Virus record (IMG/VR): IMGVR_UViG_3300035661_000186
Coordinates: 1 to 35,792 of that record
DNA: 35,792 nucleotides
From: a virus
Strand: one strand, 5' to 3'
The notes beneath the pieces were generated by a model. It saw only the letters and a list, made by a program, of their open reading frames with translations. It did not search any database and had not been told where the DNA came from. Positions 6,634 to 12,646 of the stretch are shown here, piece after piece. A program made the translations under genes and the position numbers. Each line of letters opens with the position of its first letter. The stretch's first letter is position 1.

Positions 6634-6857
6634 CCATTTAGTAATATACCTATCGAAGAACTAAGTATCCGCCTCTGCGCTACTCCCCAAATGAGTTAGG
6701 CAAGCACCTGGGCAAGTTGGTCGGTAAAGGTTATATCTATATACTTGCGCAACTTTACTACTAGCTATAATACAGATGCGCTTGATTTAGATACGACTAA
6801 GTCCGATGATTCCTACTTTGGGCAATGGGATGACAAGATAGGTATATTACTAAATGG
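6634..6857 (+). ncRNA. Stem-bounded structured RNA 1 (21 bp terminal stem)
   Basis: Bases 6634-6654 and 6837-6857 form a perfect 21 bp inverted repeat enclosing about 180 bases with no gene. The right arm runs two bases into tRNA-Tyr, so the helix and the mature tRNA cannot coexist. Cleavage of the stem (RNase III) or at the tRNA 5' end (RNase P) may separate them; this is inference. Confidence 0.6.
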
Positions 6858-6939
6858 AGATGTAAACCGCTAAGGAGGCGGGGCAGTCTGTAAAACTGTC
6901 GCTTCGGCTCTGTTGGATCGTTACCATCCATCTCCACCA
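6856..6939 (+). tRNA. tRNA-Tyr (anticodon GTA)
   Basis: The acceptor is GGAGATG/CATCTCC, with A73 and an encoded CCA. The anticodon loop is CTGTAAA, and there is a long variable arm as in bacterial tRNA-Tyr. The T-loop is ATCGTTA instead of TTCGAAT, so positions 54 and 58 are swapped (A54, T58). Confidence 0.9.
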
Positions 6940-6954
6940 TATATAATAGTATTT

Positions 6955-7157
6955 TTAATAAGTAGAAGCATAGCTAGTGCCCCCTAATCTGGGGGAAACC
7001 TTGCTGGTAAAGTATTGAGGTGTGCACACCAAAATATACCAATTCCATGTAGAGTTTAGTAGATATACTAATAGCGGATGTAGTTGGTTGCGCCAACGAA
7101 AGCACTCTCTAGAGATTGTTAATAATTTCTGTAGTAAACTGTGCTTCTACTTATTAA
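6955..7157 (+). ncRNA. Stem-bounded structured RNA 2 (19 bp terminal stem)
   Basis: Bases 6955-6973 pair with 7139-7157 (18 of 19 Watson-Crick, one G-T). Inside are CCCCC/GGGGG, the palindrome GGTGTGCACACC and TTGG/CCAA hairpins. It begins 16 bases after tRNA-Tyr and ends just before the promoter at 7166. An open frame inside (from 7022) has no ribosome-binding site. Confidence 0.58.
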
Positions 7158-7165
7158 AAATAGAC

Positions 7166-7194
7166 TTGACTCATAAGTTAAAAGGCTGTATAAT
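7166..7194 (+). promoter_or_regulatory. Sigma70 promoter
   Basis: TTGACT (7166-7171) and TATAAT (7189-7194) are 17 bases apart. It drives the 37-residue gene at 7218 and the tRNA genes after it. Confidence 0.88.
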
Positions 7195-7217
7195 TATTCT
7201 TTAAATGAGAGAATTAT

Positions 7218-7331
7218 ATGAAACCTCGTAATAAGGGCATTGTGCCTATGTTAGCACGAAAACAGGGCCCGCATGGTAAGACTTTTAAAGCCATGCGTAG
7301 GCAATCAAAAGTAGAGTTAATGCGCGTATAG
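7218..7331 (+). CDS. Small basic protein, 37 residues, overlapping tRNA-Lys
   Basis: ATG 7218 follows GAGAG. The product begins MKPRNKGIVPMLARKQGPHG and is strongly basic, suggesting RNA binding (inference). Its stop TAG at 7329-7331 lies inside tRNA-Lys, so the last codons are shared with the tRNA acceptor stem. Confidence 0.65.
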   Translation: MKPRNKGIVPMLARKQGPHGKTFKAMRRQSKVELMRV

Positions 7332-7397
7332 CTCAGCGGTAGTAGCAGCCGGCTTTTAACCGGCAGGTCATCGGTTCGACCCCGATTGCGCGTACCA
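7322..7397 (+). tRNA. tRNA-Lys (anticodon TTT)
   Basis: The acceptor is GCGCGTA/TGCGCGT with two wobbles, the anticodon loop CTTTTAA and the T-loop TTCGACC; CCA is encoded. Its first ten bases overlap the preceding gene. Confidence 0.93.
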
Positions 7398-7412
7398 TTA
7401 AATTTAATAAAT

Positions 7413-7533
7413 TTGGAATCTGGTGTAAACGCCCAGCTTAGGACTTAGTAGACGGCAGGGAACATGCTTCTCTGAAACCAGTACGAAAAGATAATCTAGA
7501 AAAATACTTCCTACTAGTGAAGCTAGATTCCAA
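7413..7533 (+). ncRNA. Stem-bounded structured RNA 3 (9 bp terminal stem)
   Basis: TTGGAATCT (7413-7421) pairs with AGATTCCAA (7525-7533). An inner stem joins CTTAGTAG near 7450 with CTACTAG near 7511. There is no open frame and no T-loop. It lies between tRNA-Lys and the next stem-bounded element. Confidence 0.45.
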
Positions 7534-7545
7534 TTTTATTAGATT

Positions 7546-7767
7546 TAATAAGTGGTAGTAATACCTTTTAAGATATCAAGATATGTTCAATGGTTTGGGT
7601 GAGCTGTTGGGGCAATAATTCCTACTATTATGAACTACTAAGATAGATTTGAAGGGGTAGCAAATTATTGAGCTTCATTGAGTGTTAGGGCAGTGGTAAC
7701 CACCCAACCCACATGCCTTCCCCAGGAATGTTGCTTTATATAGTCTACCAATTACTACCACTTATTA
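7546..7767 (+). ncRNA. Stem-bounded structured RNA 4 (17 bp terminal stem)
   Basis: Bases 7546-7562 and 7751-7767 form a perfect 17 bp stem (core AGTGGTAGTAAT) around about 190 gene-free bases with further hairpins, such as GTGG/CCAC near 7695. It ends nine bases before tRNA-Glu, so cleavage of the stem would also free the tRNA precursor. Confidence 0.58.
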
Positions 7768-7776
7768 GATTTTTAT

Positions 7777-7851
7777 ACCTCTATCGGCTAAAGGTAGGCC
7801 AACGGGTTTTCATCCCGTAAATCGTGAGTTCAATTCTCCGTGGAGGTACCA
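7777..7851 (+). tRNA. tRNA-Glu (anticodon TTC)
   Basis: The acceptor is ACCTCTA/TGGAGGT, the anticodon loop TTTTCAT, the T-loop TTCAATT, and CCA is encoded. The T-stem needs a bulged base to pair fully. Confidence 0.92.
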
Positions 7852-7858
7852 AGTTTTT

Positions 7859-7944
7859 GGGAGAGTGGCGTAATTAGGTAGCCGCGCTAGACTTAGGATC
7901 TAGTCTCGAAAGGGGTAAGAGTTCGATTCTCTTCTCTCCCACCA
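7859..7944 (+). tRNA. tRNA-Leu (anticodon TAG)
   Basis: This is a type II tRNA with acceptor GGGAGAG/CTCTCCC, anticodon loop CTTAGGA, a long variable arm (TCTCGAAAGGGG), T-loop TTCGATT and an encoded CCA. Confidence 0.95.
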
Positions 7945-7977
7945 ATTAAAGAAGCATGAGGTATTAAATTAGAATAA

Positions 7978-8066
7978 CGGCTGGTGGCGAAGCAGGTTGA
8001 AACGCATCAGACTTAAAATCTGACACACTAGAAACACCGAGGGTTCGATTCCCTCCCAGCCGACCA
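7978..8066 (+). tRNA. tRNA-Leu (anticodon TAA)
   Basis: This is a type II tRNA with acceptor CGGCTGG/CCAGCCG, anticodon loop CTTAAAA, a long variable arm, T-loop TTCGATT and an encoded CCA. It reads UUA, the typical Leu codon of AT-rich genes. Confidence 0.95.
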
Positions 8067-8083
8067 AATTAAAGGAGAATCAA

Positions 8084-8233
8084 ATGACTCCGCAACAGTT
8101 TCAAAAATTAGTTGAAAAAGATATTGAACGTATTTTAAAACTGGATAAAGATGCCTCACGAGTTCTATCAGATAAATACAAAGTACAGAATTATACCCCA
8201 TCCCGACACGTTCAAATGTATCGGGTTCACTAG
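8084..8233 (+). CDS. Small hypothetical protein, 49 residues
   Basis: ATG 8084 is preceded at a good distance by AAAGGAG (8071-8077), right after tRNA-Leu. The product begins MTPQQFQKLVEKDIERILKL, helical and charged, and ends HVQMYRVH. The family is not recognised. Confidence 0.7.
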   Translation: MTPQQFQKLVEKDIERILKLDKDASRVLSDKYKVQNYTPSRHVQMYRVH

Positions 8234-8267
8234 AACTCATGCAGTTTTGCTCTCTGAGCAGAGAGGT

Positions 8268-8336
8268 ATGAAGTATAGTATTCCACATTATAAACAAAAT
8301 TTGTGGGTATATAAAGTTCCTGGGCCTGTAGCTTAA
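8268..8336 (+). CDS. Possible 22-residue peptide overlapping a tRNA
   Basis: ATG 8268 follows AGAGAGG, and the frame ends with TAA at 8334-8336 inside the CAT tRNA. The peptide begins MKYSIPHYKQNLWVYKVPGP. Only the ribosome-binding site and the similarity to other gene-tRNA overlaps here support it. Confidence 0.3.
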   Translation: MKYSIPHYKQNLWVYKVPGPVA

Positions 8337-8396
8337 TGGTAAAGCAAAATCCTCATAAGATTTAGAGTATTCGTTCAATTCGAATCAGGCCCACCA
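8322..8396 (+). tRNA. tRNA with anticodon CAT (Met or Ile2), copy 1
   Basis: The acceptor is GGGCCTG/CAGGCCC, the anticodon loop CTCATAA, the T-loop TTCAATT, and A73 plus CCA are encoded. Elongator Met and lysidine-modified Ile2 cannot be told apart by eye. Confidence 0.93.
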
Positions 8397-8407
8397 ATAA
8401 TTTAATC

Positions 8408-8436
8408 TTGACAAATAACGCTTATTAGAGTATAAT
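8408..8436 (+). promoter_or_regulatory. Sigma70 promoter
   Basis: TTGACA (8408-8413) and TATAAT (8431-8436) are 17 bases apart, a full consensus. It drives the gene at 8460. Confidence 0.92.
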
Positions 8437-8459
8437 ATTATTTTTAAGTGAGATAAACT

Positions 8460-9368
8460 ATGAAATACCCTGATAAATTGATTGCGGTTGGTATGAAATA
8501 CCAGCCGGAAGCGCAAAATTTTCTGCGTAGTATATCTCCTAAGTACCCAGTCTCTATCTGGAGAGAGTCAAGTGGAAATGGTACTACAAATGAAGTAACT
8601 TATGCAGTTACTGCATTTATTGCGGGTGGATCCTCAATAAGGCTTGGATACATTAGAAATATAGATATACCCCTGCTAGATAGACCCAGCTATCATAATG
8701 TATATGAAATCACTTCAATACGGACTAATTATCTGATACTTAAACCAAGTGATAGTATATCAAGTGATAATGTACCAAGCGATAATGCTTGGGATGTGCC
8801 TAAATATGATGAAATACCTGATAAAAAGGAAACTAAAATGAATACAAGCTCTATGCGCGACTCTTTTTTCCGTGAAGTAAAGAATGCTGTACTTGATATC
8901 ACTACTGGTAGTTTTGGTATTGTAACTGCTGATGGTATTTCAGTGTATAAAGATGGTGCAGTATCTGTAAATCCTCTAGTAGATATGGGTGTTAAAGTAC
9001 CTGCGTTCGCCATGCGGGTAGACGTTGCTACATTGACTGAGGGCGACATTATCCTTAACGGCAATACTACCTACTTCTACAAAGGTAAGACCGAAACTGG
9101 TTATGAAATAGTTGCAATGAACGGAGAAGTAAAGCAAGTAGGCGCAGTTACTAACCTGTTCTTTGGTAAGAATACCGTTCTAGCTATTAAGAATATGATG
9201 GCGGGTACTGGCATGAATCCCCTGATCATGGCTATGATGATGGGTGACACTGAAGGTAAGGGTTTCAATATGAAAACTTTTGCTATCATGAGTATGCTGG
9301 GTGCTAAATCAGAAAATGGTGGAATGGATAGCAATATGCTGATGATGATGCTTATGATGGACAAGTAA
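8460..9368 (+). CDS. Two-part hypothetical protein with Met-rich tail
   Basis: The 302-residue protein has two unlike halves. Residues 1-126 look alpha/beta and end in a Ser/Asp-rich linker (SISSDNVPSDNAWDVPKYDE). Residues 127-302 begin MNTSSMRDSFFREVKNAVLD and contain a beta-rich domain (GIVTADGISVYKDGAVSVN). The tail has many Met residues (MNPLIMAMMMGD, MLMMMLMMDK). An AAGGAA sequence stands before Met127 (8838), so the second half may also be made separately. I recall stand-alone relatives of the second half in other phages. The function is unknown. Confidence 0.7.
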   Translation: MKYPDKLIAVGMKYQPEAQNFLRSISPKYPVSIWRESSGNGTTNEVTYAVTAFIAGGSSIRLGYIRNIDIPLLDRPSYHNVYEITSIRTNYLILKPSDSISSDNVPSDNAWDVPKYDEIPDKKETKMNTSSMRDSFFREVKNAVLDITTGSFGIVTADGISVYKDGAVSVNPLVDMGVKVPAFAMRVDVATLTEGDIILNGNTTYFYKGKTETGYEIVAMNGEVKQVGAVTNLFFGKNTVLAIKNMMAGTGMNPLIMAMMMGDTEGKGFNMKTFAIMSMLGAKSENGGMDSNMLMMMLMMDK

Positions 9369-9397
9369 TATAGTATTTGGTACGCTATAATTCTCAC

Positions 9398-9426
9398 TTG
9401 ACTTTAGTTGCTGAATAGCGTATAAT
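9398..9426 (+). promoter_or_regulatory. Sigma70 promoter of a small RNA
   Basis: TTGACT (9398-9403) and TATAAT (9421-9426) are 17 bases apart. The expected start near 9434 coincides with the left arm of a closing stem, and no gene follows before the next promoter at 9599. Confidence 0.9.
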
Positions 9427-9433
9427 ATTATTT

Positions 9434-9597
9434 ATAGATTGGGATAGCCGTACAGCCTTGCGTAAGATTTTCTTTTCTTATAACCGTTCTGGTAAAACGG
9501 GTTGTGTAGAGGAACAACTTCTTACAATACGCTGGCCGCGATAAAGAGGGTACAACTATACAATACCAGTATATTAGAGGCCACTTTCCCAATCTCA
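9434..9597 (+). ncRNA. Promoter-driven structured RNA of about 160 bases
   Basis: The ends close perfectly: AGATTGGGA (9436-9444) with TCCCAATCT (9587-9595). Inside, GCC plus GCGTA can pair with TACGC plus GGC, and CCGTT/AACGG forms a 5 bp stem with a 7-base loop (CTGGTAA) like an anticodon arm. GGTA/TACC forms another hairpin. There is no open frame with a ribosome-binding site, and the RNA is framed by two promoters. Confidence 0.6.
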
Positions 9598-9598
9598 C

Positions 9599-9627
9599 TT
9601 GACTTTAGTAACTGAATAGCGTATAAT
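9599..9627 (+). promoter_or_regulatory. Sigma70 promoter of the large RNA
   Basis: TTGACT (9599-9604) and TATAAT (9622-9627) are 17 bases apart. Transcription should start near 9635 and meets no convincing gene until 10420. Confidence 0.9.
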
Positions 9628-9635
9628 AGATTTAT

Positions 9636-10388
9636 AAAGTGATAGAAACCATCTGATGACTCTAGTATAGAGCATGTTTAAGTACATGGACTATTGAAAT
9701 ATAGTCGAAACATTGGCTGATGGTGTAGCCTTATTAAGGCAGCTCCAGCCATTGTAATGGTAAAGATCACGAAGTGCGGAAAATGGATAAGCCGCTAGTA
9801 CCGCCGTGTAAGCCAGGGACTGTACTCAGCCAGTCAGAGCGAGAGATTACAATGCGGAGACCTACTATAGTTCTAAAAGGCCCTATATTGTTCCTAGTTA
9901 CCATTAGGATTAGATATAGAATAATTACTCAGAACCGTGATACCCTAAATATACTTTAACGTAGGCCTTTTCACCGGAGCTAGCTCGCAAGGTGAATTCT
10001 AGGAATCCTGCAGTTAAAGTATGACTCTGATGTCTCCAAGAGTATAAATATGTGAGAATATGGTACTGACAGCGTACTAGAGGATTTCTTAGCTAGTCTC
10101 TATAATCCTATATAACTATGCAACCCACCCGTGGTTGGCCTGGTAAGTGAAACGGTATACCTGACGAGGTACGTGCTTATTGATTACCGATAAGAGAAGA
10201 CACGAGAGACTACTGAGGAGTTCTTCGACCTTTTAGTAGTCTAGGTATACTGAGTGGCCCCCGCATCGCCACCTTAAATATTCTACGGACGCGGTAAGTT
10301 ACGACAGCGTTAAAACTCAATCAGTACAGACGTAAGGTATACGTCTATAAAAATAATCCCGTAAGCTACGGCTTACGTTATTATTTTT
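9636..10388 (+). ncRNA. Candidate large ornate RNA, about 750 bases
   Basis: The segment has a promoter at one end and a terminator at the other and no credible gene. Pairings seen: 9648-9653 with 9719-9724, enclosing three consecutive hairpins (9660-9672, 9673-9688, 9689-9706); 9750-9758 with 9846-9854; 9951-9960 with 10013-10022, enclosing 9970-9975 with 9991-9996; 10155-10161 with 10244-10250; and 10207-10214 with 10235-10242. Size, phage setting and tRNA neighbourhood recall the GOLLD and ROOL RNA classes, but identity is untested. Confidence 0.55.
10349..10388 (+). terminator. Intrinsic terminator with UACG tetraloop
   Basis: AAAAATAAT (10349-10357) pairs with ATTATTTTT (10380-10388), and GTAAGC pairs with GCTTAC around the hyperstable loop C(TACG)G. 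The U-rich 3' arm ends the large RNA. Confidence 0.85.
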
Positions 10389-10419
10389 GTTAGAGTAATA
10401 ACGTAAGCTGGAGAATACT

Positions 10420-10617
10420 ATGAGAGTAAGGAAAATACATCGTTATGTAATGGTTTCTACCCCTACTAAATCCATAACTATCTTAGAAGATATTGACGGC
10501 TGGTTTTATATCGCCAAACTTCCTATAGATCAGTATAACACTTGGTCTAGTATTGAAGAGATTGAGCAGTATTTGGGGGTTAAAATTAAACCCTATGATA
10601 TAAAGGAAGTATGGTGA
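10420..10617 (+). CDS. Small hypothetical protein, 65 residues
   Basis: ATG 10420 follows GGAG. The basic N-terminus (MRVRKIHRYVMVSTPTKSIT) leads into a beta-rich domain and a helix (WSSIEEIEQYLGVKI). The family is unknown. It overlaps the phosphoesterase gene start by seven bases. Confidence 0.7.
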   Translation: MRVRKIHRYVMVSTPTKSITILEDIDGWFYIAKLPIDQYNTWSSIEEIEQYLGVKIKPYDIKEVW

Positions 10618-11357
10618 AAGTAAAAATCCTATCTGATCTACATTTACTTCCTATGGAAGCCTATTGGGGGTTTGTATACCAAGATAATGGTGAAAGTATC
10701 TGTATTCTAGCAGGGGATATTGCCGAAGGTATGGCAGGAGTAATATGGGCTGAACGATATATTCCTAATCATATTCAGGTACTATATGTACCAGGGAATC
10801 ATGAATACTATGGGGAGAATTACCAAACCTTAAATGGTAAATTCAGAGACTATAATACACAGGGTTCTCATGTTAAAGTACTACTAGACAGTGTACATAC
10901 CATTCAAGGGCGTAGATTTGTAGGTACTACATTATGGACTAACTTCAAACTATATAATAATCCACTCAGCCCTGTACAGTGGAAACAAGGTCTAAATGAC
11001 AGTGTCTATATTAGGTATAATGATTACGTATTTCAGTCAGATGATATGGTGTCCCTAAATAGGGCATCCCTTAAATTCCTAGACAATACTGAGGGAGACG
11101 TATTAATTACCCACTATTGTCCAAGTACTAGTGATATTACAAAATATCGGGGTAATGTTCTTACTCCAAGTTTTATGACAGAGATTCCTGAGGGTATCCA
11201 CAATAAGTTTGCTTATCATATTCATGGGCATACTCATTGCTCTCTAAGGTATAAAGTGCCTAGAGGTCCTGAAGTTATCTGTAACCCCCGAGGGTATGTT
11301 AGTAAGTATGGTACTGAAAATCCTGAGTTCCAATCTGATCTGATTATTGAGATTTAA
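10611..11357 (+). CDS. Calcineurin-like metallophosphoesterase
   Basis: All family motifs are present in the 248 residues: SDLHL (Asp9, His11), AGD (Asp36), GNHEYY (Asn63, His64) and HGHTH near residue 209. They should bind two metal ions and hydrolyse phosphoesters. Protein phosphatase, nucleotidase or RNA end-processing activity cannot be decided from sequence; phages of the T5 group carry similar enzymes near tRNA genes. ATG 10611 has AAAGGA upstream and overlaps the previous stop. Confidence 0.88.
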   Translation: MVKVKILSDLHLLPMEAYWGFVYQDNGESICILAGDIAEGMAGVIWAERYIPNHIQVLYVPGNHEYYGENYQTLNGKFRDYNTQGSHVKVLLDSVHTIQGRRFVGTTLWTNFKLYNNPLSPVQWKQGLNDSVYIRYNDYVFQSDDMVSLNRASLKFLDNTEGDVLITHYCPSTSDITKYRGNVLTPSFMTEIPEGIHNKFAYHIHGHTHCSLRYKVPRGPEVICNPRGYVSKYGTENPEFQSDLIIEI

Positions 11358-11358
11358 A

Positions 11359-11532
11359 ATGAGAATGTACCCTATAGATTTCTGGAATGATAAAAGAACT
11401 AAACTAACTAACTATAGACCTTGTTGGATGCTAACAATTCCAATAACAAAAGCAGAGAGGACAATCTATTATTTTGCTCATGGCGTACATCCTGATAAGA
11501 TTTGTAAATTTAGACTTGACTCTTTCACTTAA
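11359..11532 (+). CDS. Small hypothetical protein, 57 residues
   Basis: ATG 11359 is one base after the phosphoesterase stop; an in-frame TTG at 11347 is less likely. The sequence (for example YRPCWMLTIPITKAERTIYY) suggests a small beta domain. Its last codons (KFRLDSFT) are encoded by the promoter at 11516-11544, so gene end and promoter are fused. Confidence 0.55.
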   Translation: MRMYPIDFWNDKRTKLTNYRPCWMLTIPITKAERTIYYFAHGVHPDKICKFRLDSFT

Positions 11533-11544
11533 TCAGCGTATAAT
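11516..11544 (+). promoter_or_regulatory. Sigma70 promoter inside a gene end
   Basis: TTGACT (11516-11521) and TATAAT (11539-11544) are 17 bases apart. The -35 box is coding sequence of the preceding gene. It drives the gene at 11579. Confidence 0.88.
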
Positions 11545-11578
11545 ATTATTTTAAGTCGCAATAACAAAGGAATTTAAC

Positions 11579-11812
11579 GTGATCCCATTTCTAGTAGAGT
11601 ATCGTACAGATTATGATACTGATTGTGGTGGTAGTGCTGTTGTATACGCAGAAGATGAAGGTGAAGCACTAATTAAGTCTGAAGATTACTGCCAAATTAA
11701 AATCTCTGAGGAAATAGATGATACTGACGCAGATTTCTCTGTCAATATCCTAGTTAGGGAGTTTAATAACCTAGAAGATGGCGATATTCGTGATTATGAA
11801 GTAATTGACTAA
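11579..11812 (+). CDS. Small acidic hypothetical protein, 77 residues
   Basis: Translation starts at GTG 11579 with AAAGG eight bases before; there is no in-frame ATG. The protein (MIPFLVEYRTDYDTDCGGSA…) is strongly acidic with an alternating beta pattern, like small phage proteins that mimic nucleic acid or bind host enzymes. That role is only a suggestion. Confidence 0.7.
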   Translation: MIPFLVEYRTDYDTDCGGSAVVYAEDEGEALIKSEDYCQIKISEEIDDTDADFSVNILVREFNNLEDGDIRDYEVID

Positions 11813-11830
11813 GCATTAAAAATTTTAGTC

Positions 11831-11859
11831 TTGATTAATTTTCCTTAATGGCGTATAAT
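11831..11859 (+). promoter_or_regulatory. Sigma70 promoter
   Basis: TTGATT (11831-11836) and TATAAT (11854-11859) are 17 bases apart. It drives the gene at 11884 and probably the tRNA cluster after it. Confidence 0.88.
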
Positions 11860-11883
11860 ATATCTTTAAGTGGGAGAATAAAC

Positions 11884-12078
11884 ATGGCAGGATACACTAA
11901 AGAGTTTTTGGTTGATGCCTACCTCTCCAGATTTTTAAAAACTGCCAGCATTGAGGATCTCGTACAGCTAGAAGCTGATGCTATTAAACTGTATGATCGA
12001 GTAGGTAAAGATCAGTTTCGTAAGTACGCATCACTTGATGCTGAGGCTATTGCAAATGCGCGAACTTTGGTTGGCTAA
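11884..12078 (+). CDS. Small helical protein, 64 residues
   Basis: ATG 11884 (MAGYTKEFLVDAYLSRFL) follows GGGAG. An upstream in-frame start would lie within the promoter and is rejected. The protein is entirely helical in appearance, with no known family. The next gene starts inside its 3' end. Confidence 0.7.
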   Translation: MAGYTKEFLVDAYLSRFLKTASIEDLVQLEADAIKLYDRVGKDQFRKYASLDAEAIANARTLVG

Positions 12079-12277
12079 AGATGAAGCACTTATTATCTTT
12101 GATACTAGAGAGTACAAGGAAATTTTAGGTTGTCCTAAATTCGAGTCAGATGTAGTAGTACAGTTAACAGATAATGAGTACGCTGATTATTGTAGGGTTC
12201 TAGCGGAGTTCTATACTTGGCAGCGTAGATTTGAAGATTTAATAGCGGGTTCCGATAGTCGGACGGCAGCCTCATAA
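12056..12277 (+). CDS. Hypothetical protein, 73 residues, ending inside a tRNA
   Basis: ATG 12056 is preceded by GAGG and overlaps the previous gene by 23 bases. The product begins MRELWLAKDEALIIFDTREY. The reading frame runs 34 bases into the following CAT tRNA, and its TAA stop is formed by the anticodon-loop bases, so the last residues (GSDSRTAAS) are a by-product of tRNA sequence. Confidence 0.6.
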   Translation: MRELWLAKDEALIIFDTREYKEILGCPKFESDVVVQLTDNEYADYCRVLAEFYTWQRRFEDLIAGSDSRTAAS

Positions 12278-12316
12278 GCTGCTTGGGATAGGGAGCGTTA
12301 CCCTAGCCCGCTTCCA
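12244..12316 (+). tRNA. tRNA with anticodon CAT, copy 2, atypical T-loop
   Basis: The acceptor is AGCGGGT/GCCCGCT, with discriminator T and an encoded CCA. The anticodon stem is GCAGC/GCTGC with loop CTCATAA. The T-loop is AGCGTTA, lacking the TTC motif and swapping bases 54 and 58, as in tRNA-Tyr here. Confidence 0.82.
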
Positions 12317-12323
12317 GTAATAT

Positions 12324-12399
12324 CTCTCCTTGGTGTAGTCAGGTAACATACCGCATTTGGGATGCGGCGTCGTAGATTCGAATTCTACAGGGGAGACCA
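12324..12399 (+). tRNA. tRNA-Pro (anticodon TGG)
   Basis: The acceptor is CTCTCCT/AGGGGAG, the anticodon stem CCGCA/TGCGG with loop TTTGGGA, the T-loop TTCGAAT, and CCA is encoded. Confidence 0.95.
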
Positions 12400-12405
12400 G
12401 TAATA

Positions 12406-12480
12406 GGGCTGTTAGTGATAATGGGAGCACATCTGCCTTGCACGCAGAAAGTCGGAGTTCGATCCTCCGACGGTCCACCA
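12406..12480 (+). tRNA. tRNA-Ala (anticodon TGC)
   Basis: The acceptor is GGGCTGT/ACGGTCC, the anticodon stem TCTGC/GCAGA with loop CTTGCAC, the T-loop TTCGATC, and CCA is encoded. The acceptor contains a G3-T70 wobble, the alanine identity element. Confidence 0.94.
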
Positions 12481-12488
12481 AGTTTTAT

Positions 12489-12564
12489 TCCTCAGTAGCT
12501 CAGTGGTAGTAGCAAAGCACTGTTAATGCTTGGGTCACTCGTTCGAATCGAGTCTGAGGAGCCA
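12489..12564 (+). tRNA. tRNA-Asn (anticodon GTT)
   Basis: The acceptor is TCCTCAG/CTGAGGA, discriminator G, anticodon loop CTGTTAA, T-loop TTCGAAT, with an encoded CCA. Confidence 0.95.
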
Positions 12565-12571
12565 ATAAATA

Positions 12572-12641
12572 GCGGATTAGTCATCTGGTGAAGACAACTG
12601 GTTTTGATCCAGTCTAGCAGGGTTCGATTCCCTGATCCGCC
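12572..12641 (+). tRNA. tRNA-Gln (anticodon TTG), CCA not encoded
   Basis: The acceptor is GCGGATT/GATCCGC, the anticodon stem ACTGG/CCAGT with loop TTTTGAT, and the T-loop TTCGATT. The 3' end must be completed by CCA-adding enzyme. The next structured element begins six bases later. Confidence 0.92.
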
Positions 12642-12646
12642 TTTAG

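Noticed and set aside
8151-8336. 61-residue open frame upstream of the CAT tRNA
   Set aside because: No ribosome-binding site, and it overlaps the better supported 49-residue gene at 8084-8233 in another frame.
9648-9724. Hammerhead ribozyme (CTGATGA … GAAA)
   Set aside because: The core words are present, but three hairpins lie between them and no stem III with an NUH cleavage site can be formed. The ACCATC/GATGGT closing stem fits a multi-branch junction better.
9774-9959. 61-residue open frame in the large RNA
   Set aside because: No ribosome-binding site; it crosses two of the perfect stems and looks unlike other phage proteins here.
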